NCBI GenBank assembly: GCA_036924085.1
Contig: JAVGWX010000009.1
Coordinates: 62,319,012-62,383,011 of the forward strand
Length of the DNA: 64,000 nt
Origin: Ariolimax columbianus
Taxonomy: Eukaryota > Mollusca > Gastropoda > Stylommatophora > Arionidae
Reading direction: 5' to 3'
The notes beneath the pieces are model-generated. The model worked only from the letters and a program-made list of their open reading frames with translations, made no database searches and was not told where the DNA came from. Position 1 is the stretch's first letter; the number at the start of each line of letters is the position of its first letter. Below are positions 31,403 through 41,016 of the stretch, piece after piece. A program made the position numbers and the translations under genes.

Positions 31403-31754
31403 TTTATTTGTCTGAGAATCTAGCACATGCGGGAGGGAAAAAAAAACCACATAGCTTTTACCAAGCTCTGTGACGGGTTTCAAGGCCAAAGACTGACCAA
31501 CAAAAAGGTCATTGGAAATATCTGAGATGGTGAATGTCACTGCGCATGGACATACGGTAGGGCTTGTTCTGGAGATCTTTTCATAACCTGACACTGAAAG
31601 ACAAAACAGGATAAGCAGAAGGAAGAAGAGTAATGGGTTTCGGGAAATGACTTATGGCCTAATAGTGAGTGCATCGACAGCATTGAAGAAGTGAATTGGA
31701 ATCTGGCTCACTCTTAGACATTCTTTCCCAACGTACGTACGTGCGTGTGTGTTG
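31403..31754. other. Non-coding spacer
   Basis: No gene is recognised. A short poly(A) run sits at about 31438-31445. Confidence 0.3.
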
Positions 31755-31842
31755 GTGAGCACTTTAAATTCATTTTTGTATTATGTGTGTACCTGTATCT
31801 TAATGTATATGTAAGTTGTGTGTGTATATATATATATATATG
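31755..31842. repeat. Inverted copy of the 53-bp unit plus (TA)n
   Basis: GAGCACTTTAAATTCATTTT and TGTGTGTACCTGTATCTTAA are the reverse complement of the units at 29975-30190. A GTGTGTATATATATATAT tract follows. Confidence 0.85.
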
Positions 31843-31844
31843 GC

Positions 31845-32180
31845 TTGACAAAAGTGCTCGTTTTCTCGATTATGATGTGTAGCAATTTTTACTTAACGAG
31901 TAACAAAAATCAGTTTATAATTGTTTATTATGTTTTTAAATCGTTCCTACATAACTTATCTCGTAAAGTGAATGCCGATATTAATCTTCGGTTAAAGCGT
32001 AGATAAGTTATTGACGTGATTAAATAGCGATTCTCTCGCAGGATAATATCAAAATGACAATCTACACAGGATGACTACTGTAGGTAGTATTGTGTCGATA
32101 TATTATTACACAACGAAAACAAAGAACTGTATATGTCAAGATCGAAGAACAATGGAAACTTTACAACACAAGGTGTCTTT
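31845..32180. other. Non-coding spacer
   Basis: No feature I can support. Confidence 0.3.
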
Positions 32181-32185
32181 TGCTG

Positions 32186-32330
32186 TCGGAAGTGTCGGAC
32201 CGAAAAGTGCAAATATCGCAGCCAAGCTGTAAACTAGCGACACAATGCATTCCGGACTACATCATGCTACTTCAAAAGCCCTGTTCATGGCTTGGTAGCG
32301 GGAGATTGAGAACGAAAGCAGAAGAAGGTG
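32186..32330 (+). repeat. Short family B element
   Basis: From GGAAGTGTCGGACCGAAAAG through GCTTGGTAGCGGGAGATTGA to AGCAGAAGAAGG. An internal deletion removes part of the ACGGAATGC region. Confidence 0.88.
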
Positions 32331-32351
32331 CCCCGCAATTATCTAGCCCAT

Positions 32352-32418
32352 AGTGGACGGCGTGGGATAGTGGTTAAGTGGCACGGCTCACAACCCGAAG
32401 GTGCTGGGTTCGATCCAC
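32352..32418 (+). repeat. SINE-A head, truncated after the B box
   Basis: GGACGGCGTGGGATAGTGGTT (A box) and GGGTTCGATCCACAC (B box) are present; the body is missing. The next base begins hAT-derived coding sequence. Confidence 0.85.
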
Positions 32419-32419
32419 A

Positions 32420-33505
32420 CTAGGTTGCTTGGAAGTAATCCAGAACCTATGGAGAATGAATTTCTAAATGATACTTCAGCAACTTGTACATTGAAATCCA
32501 GCTTAGAGCAATTATAAATGGACAAAAACAAGTTTGAATGTGAAAGAAAGGAAATGACTGAGAAGGGAATGACTGACACAAAGGGGCGGTTTTTGAGCCC
32601 CACTACAGATGACGTATAAACATCTATATCAATGTTTGGTTCTTTCACATGGTCAGAACCCGCCTTGGAAAGTTTTGGTAAAAAGGAAGTAACAGTACTT
32701 GTATCTCATTACGCAGACTTTTTGCAACAAAGAAGACAGTTCAGAAAGAGCTGGATAAATGCTATGAATTTAGAATATGTGCAAAAGGTATGTCATCAAT
32801 AGATTTATTGGGAAATGCAATGCCACATCATGATATGTATCCTGGTCTTTTGAAGATCCATACAATTGCCTCCATGCTACCAATTTCTACAGCTAGCTGT
32901 GAAAGGGCTTTCAGCCAGATGAAGCTGGCCACATATACATTCAGATCATGTTTAGAGACTGAACGTTTAGACGACCTTATGGCTTGGCTTCATTCGTTCT
33001 CAATCTCCCGCTAGCTAACCCTGACACGGGCCTAAGTAGCAGAATGTAGTCCAGAGAACGGAATGCGTTGTGTCGTACTTTACAGCTTGACTGCCATATT
33101 TGCACCTTTCGGTCCAACACATCCGACTTAAGCAAGCATTTTTTTAGTACCGAGTTAGCATTCCCTCTTCGTTCCCTTCTCCTTAGCCAGTTTGCTCTGT
33201 TGCAGTCTGTTATGCAGGATCACCGCGTGGAGGTGTAGAAGGGTCTTGGCAGCTCTGGTTCGCTGGCCCTGACGCTAGCAGTCAGCTATGGGTCGCTGAC
33301 CGCTGCAGCTCATGCGCTGCCAGATGACCTTATGATTGTAAATTTAAGTGGACCTCCACTATCACAATTTAAACCTACTGAATCCATTGATAAATGGTAC
33401 TTCAGTACTAAAACAAACAATGGCATGTTCAAGGATACAAACTCCATGCCTCTGATAACAGTGCATTTCCTTTTAAGAAGAACTATTCTAAAACTGTGTA
33501 AGTAA
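32420..33505 (+). pseudogene. hAT-family transposase C-terminus, interrupted by a SINE
   Basis: Coding pieces are ALESFGKKEVTVLVSHYADF, a KSWINAMNLEYVQK-like piece, then LLKIHTIASMLPISTASCER and AFSQMKLATYTFRSCLETER. The last two are the hAT C-terminal dimerisation motif (P-STA-CERAFS-M). After the SINE insertion it resumes as DDLMIVNLSGPPLSQFKPTE, then DKWYFSTKT, and ends at a stop. Related hAT-derived proteins include ZNF862-type genes, so a domesticated origin cannot be excluded, but the insertion makes this copy non-functional. The N-terminal zinc finger and catalytic core are not seen. Confidence 0.85.
32982..33325 (-). mobile_element. Family B SINE in the hAT sequence, 9-bp TSD
   Basis: GACCTTATG flanks it at 32973-32981 and 33326-33334. 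In sense (minus) orientation it ends GAGAACGAATGAAGCCAAGC, the CAAGC-type tail. It lies inside the DDLM codons of the hAT frame. Confidence 0.9.
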
Positions 33506-33660
33506 TTCAATATATTTTGGTTTGGTACGCATTGTTACATATACAAGGGAATGAGCGCCAAGTTTAAATTTATTAACATAAAAAGAATGACTGTAGTTCA
33601 ATCTTGCTGACCGGTGACATTATTGATCGACTCGGAAGCCACCCTAAAAACTGTGAAACC
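33506..33660. other. Non-coding spacer
   Basis: Nothing recognised between the hAT stop and the (TA)n tract. Confidence 0.3.
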
Positions 33661-33664
33661 ATGT

Positions 33665-33688
33665 GTGTGTGTATATATATAAATATAT

Positions 33689-33761
<73 letters not shown>

Positions 33762-33762
33762 G
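33665..33762. repeat. (TA)n microsatellite, about 95 bp
   Basis: A long alternating TA tract with a small TATATTATATTATA imperfection at the left. Confidence 0.98.
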
Positions 33763-34200
33763 GTTGAGATATTACGGCAGCGGGCAGGTTTCAGGAAAGG
33801 CTATTCAACAACGGACCCGGGTACTGTGTAGCAAAATGATTAGTTGGCTTACAAGCCAAACATGCACATGGTCGGATTCGGCAAGGTAGTTTCCCTATGT
33901 GAAGTAAATCCATTTTTAAATGTATGCTGAAGTCGGGTGTGGTGAGCTGTATGGCGTAAAAACAGTTGAACTCTCTCCCCTTTAGGATATAAGGCAGACG
34001 ATAAAAAAAAAGGGGTGGAGCGCCTTTCCTAACGATTAACTTGTTAAAGTGAGGGCACGGAAAGTACATATGCTTTCGTGGCTTGTGTTTCTGGATTACG
34101 AAGAAAAAAACCTTTGAAATAACTTCAATGTTGTGCATCCTAAGAAACCAAGCTATTGAAGAAAAATACGCTCATCTGATAGAAAAGATAGACGAGGTTA
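33763..34200. other. Non-coding; weak SINE resemblance
   Basis: At about 33835-33935 an AATGATTAGTTGGCTTACAA segment, a CGGATTCGGCAAGGTAG segment and TGCTGAAGTCGGGTGTGG (reads like the shared SINE core) suggest a degenerate tRNA-derived SINE. No gene is seen. Confidence 0.4.
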
Positions 34201-34204
34201 TCTC

Positions 34205-34290
34205 AAATGATATTAACTTAACTTAGTGCCTTCCTTTATACTGGTTTATAACACTCTACAAGCGTCTGCATACAACCAGTTTCCAGGAGG
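34205..34290 (-). repeat. CR1-like 3' terminal fragment
   Basis: TTAACTTAACTTAGTG-like start, then TTTATACTGGTTTATAACAC and GCATACAACCAGTTTCC. This is the reverse complement of the CR1 3' UTR and its TTAAG tail. Confidence 0.8.
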
Positions 34291-34419
34291 GTGGTTTAAC
34301 CGATGTGCGAGTCGATCTTAATAGACTCAAACACTAGAGCTAAGTAGACCCGCATCTAGTTTAGCGCCATTTATAGCTGCTCTTAAGAAACCACCTGGGG
34401 AAAGGTCCAGCTTGTGTAG

Positions 34420-34800
34420 ATTTTTAACTTGAATTTTGTCCGGGCAGTGGCCGTTAAACAAAAAGATCCCGTTACGCCGTGCGGTGCATAGGAAAAATTG
34501 TGTTAAATTAAAGTAAAGTACCCCATAGCATTACTGCAGTAGAGGTGTGAGATGTTAGCGATCTCACATTTCAAAGGCTCGGCTATATGAGTGAGGTAAC
34601 CATCTCCTCTCCCTCACTGCTTTTACTTCCCGGACTGAACCGGTACCCATTTAAGGCCGGGTCGACCCGGGAACCGTAGCGGTCTTTAAAAAAACATTGC
34701 CTCCTCAAATGAGGAATGAACCCAGGACCACTCAGATGTGAAGTCAGCTAGCTAACCACTGCTCTGCGCGGCTAATATGGTGTTAGGACCATATTATTTT
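34420..34800 (-). repeat. tRNA-derived SINE (head at 34690-34780)
   Basis: On the minus strand GCGCAGAGCAGTGGTTAGCT (A-box region) is followed by CCTGGGTTCATTCCTC (B box), then a GGTACCGGTTCAG-GGGAAGTAAAA body resembling the next SINE. The 3' part runs to about 34420, ending near a CTGCCCGGACAAAATTCAA segment. Confidence 0.7.
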
Positions 34801-34809
34801 GTAACCAAC

Positions 34810-34985
34810 GGCACATAGTGGATGATGTGGTCAGCATCGCGCCGGTCGCCTTTACTTCCCAGATTTTCTGGTATCCAGTTCCTGTGGCTGGGTAGACCAC
34901 AGGGGAAGTTTGCGATCAGAAAAAAAATCCCGCACCAACTGGGAAGCCAGTGCACTAACCACTGCGCTACCGCAGCCTCCAGCTG
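34810..34985 (-). repeat. tRNA-derived SINE head, strong A box
   Basis: On the minus strand GGTAGCGCAGTGGTTAGTGC is a full A-box match. The B-box region has degraded to GGTGCGGGATTTTTT. The body has ACCAGAAAATCTGGGAAGTA and GGCGACCGGCGCGATG. Confidence 0.75.
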
Positions 34986-35194
34986 CCGTCAAGCCTACTC
35001 TTTTCGATTTCCAATTGCCAAGGAATTTTTAACGTGCTCGACACTGAACACGGGAGTCCGATCTCACTACCCAGAGTTCAGGGGCATTATTAACCAAAAA
35101 TCCACGTGAAAGAAATCCTGGTTATCACCGTGATTCGAACCCGCGACCTCCGGCACCCGAGGCAGACACCTTACGTCGAACCAATAAACATGAT
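34986..35194 (-). repeat. tRNA-derived SINE (head plus body)
   Basis: On the minus strand GGTTCGACGTAAGGTGTCTG, then GTCGCGGGTTCGAATCACGG with an exact B box GGTTCGAATC. The body runs through CACGTGGATTTTTGGTTAAT and CCGTGTTCAGTGTCGAGCAC to TCGAAAAGAGTAGGCTTGAC. The body occurs alone at about 6660 and 4400. Confidence 0.8.
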
Positions 35195-35206
35195 AATGCA
35201 ATATGG

Positions 35207-35456
35207 AAGGGACGGCGTGGCCTAGTGTTTAAGTGGCACGGCTCACAACCCGAAGGTGCTGGGTTCGATCCCCATCACAGCACCGGCCGTTACCCCGGGG
35301 GAAGCAAACCCTTAGAAAATGCAGGAGGAAGCAGACCCTTACATAAAATGCATGCTGAAGTCGGATGCACTGGGCCGACAGGCGCAAAATAAAAACCACA
35401 GTGCAACGCACACCGCCTTGGGGTTTAGAAAAATAAGGCGAACGCAAAGAAAAAAA
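35207..35456 (+). mobile_element. tRNA-derived SINE-A with 11-bp TSD
   Basis: ATGCAATATGG flanks it at 35196-35206 and 35457-35467. A box TGGCCTAGTGT, B box GGTTCGATCCC, core GCTGAAGTCGGATGCACTGG, 3' end AAATAAGGCGAACGC plus A-rich tail. It is one of the best preserved copies. Confidence 0.97.
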
Positions 35457-35467
35457 ATGCAATATGG

Positions 35468-35990
35468 CAATCGACAATGTCCCCAAAACCGTCCACAGCA
35501 ATCCTTGAAGAAGTCTTTAGAAAATTAAATAGGGACAGCATACCGCTACAACAAATTATCTCCTCTGATTTCTATACTGGGTTCTTCGAATCTTATCAAT
35601 GAAACTCTAGCTGGTCACGGGTTTGGTAGCGCGTTACAGTGGCTCTTCTTACATCCTGGGGCGTATTTGAGAAGGTGGACATGGATCCTCCTTGTAGCTG
35701 GGAGGCGGCTCAGTAATCTCTCCACTATGTCGTCAATCGCCATCGCGTTTGTTAGACTTCTGTGACACGGCCTGTTCCCAGAAGTACGAATGAGGACGTG
35801 AGGTGGCGTCTTGATCAGTATGTTTCACCTGACCCTGGTTACTCTTCGCTACCATGCCTGGCAGGTAACAGTGTTACTATTCATTGTTGCAATTTGCGGC
35901 CACAGTAACACACGAGCGACAGATGATGTAATGTATTCAGTACTGTGTTCAAGGTCCAGCTTACTTACTTCCCCTGTCCAATTATCACGT
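35468..35990. other. Non-coding spacer with family-C-like text
   Basis: GATCAGTATGTTTCACCTGA-CCCTGG at about 35814-35840 matches the right end of family C (cf. 45316-45340). The rest is unassigned. Confidence 0.45.
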
Positions 35991-35996
35991 TATACT

Positions 35997-36022
35997 TCTT
36001 CTTCTTCTTCTTCTTCTTCTTC
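35997..36022. repeat. (TTC)n microsatellite
   Basis: CTTCTTCTTC repeated, directly left of a family B copy. It may be the (GAA)n tail of a minus-strand element whose body is lost. Confidence 0.9.
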
Positions 36023-36318
36023 AGGACCAGCGAACCAGAGCTACCAAGACCCTTCTACACTACCACGCTGTGATCCTGGATAACAGGCTGCCTCAGGGCA
36101 GACTAGCTAAGGAGAAGGGATCGAAGAGAGAATGCTAACCCGGTACTCAAAAAAAATATTGCTGAAGTCGGATGTGTTGGATCGAAAGGTGCAAATATCG
36201 CAGTCAATCTGTAAACTACGACACAACGCATTCCGTTCTCTGGACTACATTCTGCTACTTAAGCCCTTTCAGGGTTTCGTAGTGGGAGATTAAGAATGAA
36301 CGAAGCCAAGCCATATGT
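36023..36318 (+). repeat. Family B SINE, 5'-shortened
   Basis: From CCAGCGAACCAGAGCTACC through GGGATCGAAGAGAGAATG, core GCTGAAGTCGGATGTGTTGG and CTACTTAAGCCCTTTCAGGG to a GAACGAAGCCAAGCCA tail. Confidence 0.9.
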
Positions 36319-36384
36319 TAAGGAATTAGTGAGAGAATATGTAAATTCCAAAGGCAAGTTAACAACCCCTCATCCTTATAAGGA

Positions 36385-36595
36385 CAGACAGAAGTGGCGA
36401 AGTGGTTAGTGACACGGCTCACAGCTCAAACGTGTAGATGTTTGGATTCATGACACAGAAAGGTCATTTCCTCATGGAAAGTACAACTATGTGAAATGCG
36501 TGCTGAAGTCGGATGCACCAACACAAAAAAGCATAGTACAATGAACTTCGTTTTATGAAACAAGGAAGAAGAAAAATTGCGTGTGCTCCATTATC
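36385..36595 (+). repeat. tRNA-derived SINE with the shared core (family D)
   Basis: GTGGCGAAGTGGTTAGTGAC gives a perfect A-box match (TGGCGAAGTGG). A degenerate B box (GTTTGGATTCATGAC) follows, then GCGTGCTGAAGTCGGATGCA (shared core), ending in a GGAAGAAGAAAAA tail. The head and middle differ from SINE-A, while the core is the same. Confidence 0.8.
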
Positions 36596-36867
36596 TGTGA
36601 AAATAAGCTCGATGGCCTACAGAGTATTATGAAATAGGCGCGGATGGCCTACAGAGTATTATGACCTGCCAAACACGAAATACATCAAATTGATTTCCTC
36701 GATGTCCTCGGGTGGTCAGGCCACTGATAACAAGGCTTTGTTAGCGCGCGTATTCGATATCTCTGAAACATCATCGTTTTTCATGGTGAAGGACAGCGGT
36801 TCCAAACCTCCAAACCTGGGGTCCTTAAATAATCCTGTGGAATCCCTGAAACAAATGTAGATTCGTA

Positions 36868-36869
<2 letters not shown>

Positions 36870-36942
<73 letters not shown>

Positions 36943-37015
36943 TATATATATACATATATTCCCATTTATATATATATATACACACACACATATATACATA
37001 TATATATACACACAC

Positions 37016-37070
<55 letters not shown>

Positions 37071-37087
37071 TATACATATATATACAT

Positions 37088-37135
<48 letters not shown>
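36870..37135. repeat. Compound (TA)n/(CA)n microsatellite
   Basis: About 260 bp of TATATA with several ACACACACATATA interruptions spaced at about 60-100 bp, suggesting internal duplication. The tyrosine/isoleucine-rich frames in it are artefacts. Confidence 0.97.
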
Positions 37136-37138
<3 letters not shown>

Positions 37139-37159
37139 CATACCAGCGTGGCCTAGGAA

Positions 37160-37495
37160 TTTTCTTCATCTTCTTCGTTCATCCTGAAAAGGACGTTTGT
37201 GACGTAGTGACATAGTTAACGGCGAGGCTGCGATATCTATACCTTTTCGGCTCGACACATTCCATTTCAGCAAAACATTTTTGGAACCCGATTTGCATTT
37301 CGTCTTCGATCCCTAATCTCTTAGCCAGGCTGCAATGTGTCCAGGGCCGCCACTTGGGGGCGGATAAGGATCTTAATCTATTTGGGGGGTTGGGGGGCGT
37401 CCTGGTGAAAGAAGCCAGCTACGAGTCGCTGGCTGCTGTCAATTCATTCACTGCTGCATCTTTGGCTCCTGGTCTAGAGGTGAAACGGTACAAAT
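37160..37495 (-). repeat. Family F SINE-like repeat, long copy
   Basis: Plus-strand order is CATCCTGAAAAGGACG, GGCTGCGATATCTATACC, TCGACACATTCCATTTCAGC, TCTTCGATCCCTAATCTCTT, AGCCAGGCTGCAATGTG, GCCACTTGGGGGCGGATA and GCTGCATCTTTGGCTCC. The left part (TGAAAAGGACG) also matches family C, linking B, C and F. Confidence 0.75.
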
Positions 37496-37499
37496 CCTG

Positions 37500-38265
37500 A
37501 GGTGTCCAGTTTAACAGACACGAGATTTTTCTCTTGGTACGACATCTTCTCTATATAAGAAAAGTAACGACAACCTACCGTACTGCACATCTAATAAAAA
37601 AATTATAACAACCAAACAGGTCGAAAGTTTTAAGAGCGACGTTCTGTAAAGGATATGCTGCTTTATTTTGTTTAAACACATACTTTCAGTTTAAAAAATG
37701 ATATTTGCTTTTCGCAGTGCAAATCAATGAGCGAGGTGGTGTTCTCATCGGATGTCCGTATTAAAAATAAACATATTAATAGATGGTATAGTAACGACCT
37801 GCAAATGAGAATATCCTTCGTTGACAATGACCCATGAATGGAAATGTATGTTAATGCAGGTAAAGAGCCTTTGCATTTGCGTCTGGTGTTTGTTTTAGAC
37901 CAGTGTTTCATACATAGATGCTAGTGGCCCCAAGCACAACACACTTTGCTTCCCGAGATCAGAACAGGTTAAAAGATGACGTGCAAAAGATGACGTGAAA
38001 TAACGTTTCCGGTTTGTATCGGAAGGAGCATAAATGAATGTCTTAAATACTATCGAATAGCAGATATTCCTAGGTGTGACCGCATGTTTATTGCTTTGCC
38101 TTAAAATACAAATTTGGATCATCAGAAGAGGACGTTTCTTGTTGTTACGGAGTCAACAGCATCTAGGCTCTCGCCCTTCGGCCCATTGCCGTATAATGGT
38201 ATATGCACGTGTTTGTTAGTTGCTGTTTAGTGCCACAATACGGTGTTTCATTTATAACGTATAAT
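37500..38265. other. Non-coding spacer
   Basis: No gene is recognised. An 83-codon-scale set of short frames shows no motif. Confidence 0.3.
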
Positions 38266-38267
38266 GA

Positions 38268-38555
38268 CTTTATACTGGTTTAGAAGACTCTGCAGAGTCT
38301 GTATACAACCAGTTTCATTTACATTCCCTCGCTCTAAAAGATATGCGCATCCAATCTATCCTTAAATGCATTAATTGTCCCTGCCTCCACTACCTCACAT
38401 GGCAATTCATTTCAAGCATTGACCACTCTCTAACTAAAAATATATTTCCTAATCTGGAACTTTCTTTAGTTAATATGTACCTATGTAGCTATGCCCTCTT
38501 CTTCCTGTAGGTGGTTGTGTTTTGAAAAGCTTGTTATAGTCGAATTTATTCTTTC
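38268..38555 (-). pseudogene. CR1-like LINE 3' end, part 1 (split)
   Basis: The reverse complement gives the CR1 3' UTR (TACTGGTTTAGAAGACTCTG and CAACCAGTTTCATTTACATT) and C-terminal coding (an AWNALP / VVEAGT-like region). It continues at 39449-39700 after an I-group LINE insertion. Confidence 0.9.
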
Positions 38556-39434
38556 AAAGAAGAGACATAACCCTGAGGTACATAATGAAAAACTACCCAA
38601 GCATGGACTGGACCCATGCATACACCGACGGTTCTGTAACAAACACAACACAGAACGGAGGGGCGGGGATATTCCTGAGCCTCCCAAACGGTAGAAAAAT
38701 AACACTGTCAGTGGCAACTTGAAAATACTCAAGCAATTTCAGAGCGGAGGCAGAGGCACTGAGGGCTGCAGTAGAAGAAATGGTAACAGGCAAAAGAAAT
38801 GAAAGCCATATAGTCTTGTTTACAGATGCCCTGGCCGTAGTCACAGCACTAAAAAGCCAGAAAAATACTGAACTTAATGATTTAAGAGCAGTACTCTGTC
38901 AACTATGCCAGCAGTTCGCACCAAAAAGAGTAGTGGTACAGTGGGTTCCATCCCACTGTAACATCCAAGGCAACGAGGAGGCAGACAGACTGGCAAAAGC
39001 AAGGTGCAAGACTACCACAACCAGACCCTAGTGTGATCTACGAAGAGTCAAAAAGGCTTATTAGAGCTAGATACATGACCAAATGGGAAACAGAACATAC
39101 TAGCTACACAAAAAACGATGCCTATTACCAGTTGAACAGAAGAGAGCAGGTCGTGGTCTTCAGACTTCGCACAGGCCACAATAGACTCAGGTACCACCTA
39201 TTCAATAAATTGAAGATAGGTGGCACTGACGAATGCTCGCGTGGTACCGGGAAAATGACCGCTGAGCATTTGCTGCAAAACTGCCCGACATACGAGGATC
39301 AGAGAAAGCAGATGTGGCCATCACCAGTGGCAACACTAGACAAGCTCTATCACTATGGTAGTGTCGATAGCTTCAGGATGACCGCTGCTTTTTTCGAAAA
39401 AATACAGGTTGACATCTGACGAAGAAGAAGAAGT
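38556..39434 (+). mobile_element. 5'-truncated I-group LINE with 14-bp TSD
   Basis: GAATTTATTCTTTC flanks it at 38542-38555 and 39435-39448. It encodes the RNase H (AYTDGSV region from 38620, FRAEAEALRA, LFTDALAVVTALK, WVPSHCNIQGNEEADRLAK) with one stop at about 38721 and a frameshift at about 39000. It then continues YTKNDAYYQLNRREQVV to SRGTGKMTAEHLLQNC, and ends in (GAA)n. The first Cys of the C-terminal motif is Ser. A HYG insertion near 39350 is specific to this copy. Confidence 0.97.
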
Positions 39435-39448
39435 AGAGAATTTATTCT

Positions 39449-39705
39449 TTCCTTTGATTATCTTATAAACCTGTATTGTCACCTCGAATTCTTCTCCTTT
39501 CTAGACACTGTAGGCCGGTTTTTCTGAGTCTCTCCTCATAACTGTAATTCTGAAATCCCACAATCAGCTTTATCGCACCTTTTTGTATCCTTTCCAGCAT
39601 GTTTATATCTCCTCTATGATAAAGACCACACATGTACACAGTACTCAAACCTAGGTATAACCAGCGCTTTATACAGTTTGACTATCACTTCTGGTCTCAG
39701 AGGAA
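39449..39705 (-). pseudogene. CR1-like LINE 3' end, part 2
   Basis: The minus-strand frame is RGDINMLERIQKGAIKLIVG, then FQNYSYEERLRKTGLQCLER. It is nearly identical to 41960-42060 of the CR1 copy at 40680-42400. It joins part 1 across the LINE insertion. Confidence 0.93.
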
Positions 39706-40675
39706 GAAACATGTTCCTGACATCACTGAGAACCGAACACTCAAAGAGATGATGATCAACAGTTTCGTATGGCTGTTCATACAGCTGGCACTGCGGAGTG
39801 GGTTGTATTTTATCTGTGTAATTATACTGATCATTTGGTGTACTTCTTTAATTACAAAGCATTTATAAAAGAATGACTATTTCAGTAGTTGTTGTTGGTG
39901 TACGCAAGGTGCCGAGAAGGCAAAGAAAAATGGAAAGAAACTGAAAATAATTAGCAACAAGTAAATGCTAGTTCCAATTGAAAACTAGCCCCTTCCGGAG
40001 GGGGTGGGGTTGGGGGGGGGGTGAGATAGGTAGGACCATGGATCGGTTTAAGGAGAAAGAGACGGGCCTTTCTAACTACTGTTTTTCTTCAACTAGAGAC
40101 CTCTCTTAAGCTTCTACAAACCGACACAAACACACATGATCAGAAAGCCTGAAGCAAAGGAAATGTCCACCCTCCAACAAACAAAATGTTGGTTGACAAT
40201 CGAATTTGGAGCAAACAGAACGAGAGAGACGAACCGTTTCTGGCTGGATGATTAATTATTAAAAAGCCTTTCTCAAAGTGGCCAGAAAAATGGCGGTGTG
40301 TGCTTGCGATTTCTGGTTGTAAGGCTCCAGAAAAATTCACACGCAATGACACAGAAGAGCATTCAAAGCTAAGCAGGCATGACAGCGATGCTATGCGCGA
40401 CTAGGTTTTTGTTCATATGTATTAACAGTATTGTACATGTCTATGTGTCCAATGTCACATATCTTGTTGTTATAAATACGTTTACATCAGTGTCAACAAA
40501 AGAAATCTAACACTAGTTTTGTTTATGGTAAAGATAGGCCCATAGCCAATACTGCTGTCGGCGATGAAGAACTAGCAACATCATTGATATATGCCGTTCA
40601 GGTCGGGTGATAGATAAGTTCTATTCCTCGCCGGTGTATCTTTCTCAGTTGTAAATTAGTTCCATTTACAGCTGA
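39706..40675. other. Unassigned spacer
   Basis: A plus-strand ORF at 39632-39868 and a minus-strand ORF at 40140-40352 have no recognised motifs. A G-rich stretch (GGAGGGGGTGGGGTTGGGGG) lies at about 39997-40022. I see no gene. Confidence 0.35.
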
Positions 40676-41016
40676 TTAGACAGTACAGGGAAAATAATAA
40701 GTGAGAATAGGGAGGCAGCTAATCTGATCAATCAGTACTTTGGCACAGTCTACACAAAATAGGACTGCTCCAAGATCCCAGAGCCTCTAGATATTTTTCA
40801 AAGAGACATGTATACAGTGGGATTAAGATCAATCTGTATTACAGAGAAAATGGTTTTTAAAAAATTGGAGGGGTTGAAAGTGAATGTCCAGGTCAAGATG
40901 GTATTCATCCAAAATTGCTGTATGAAATTAGAGACCAACTAGCAAAACCATTGGCTATATTATGTTCTCAATCACTTACAAAAGGGATTGTTCCACGGGA
41001 TTGAAAAGATGCAGGA

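Noticed and set aside
36781..37169. Tyrosine/isoleucine-rich membrane-like ORFs
   Set aside because: They are translations of (TA)n/(CA)n microsatellites.
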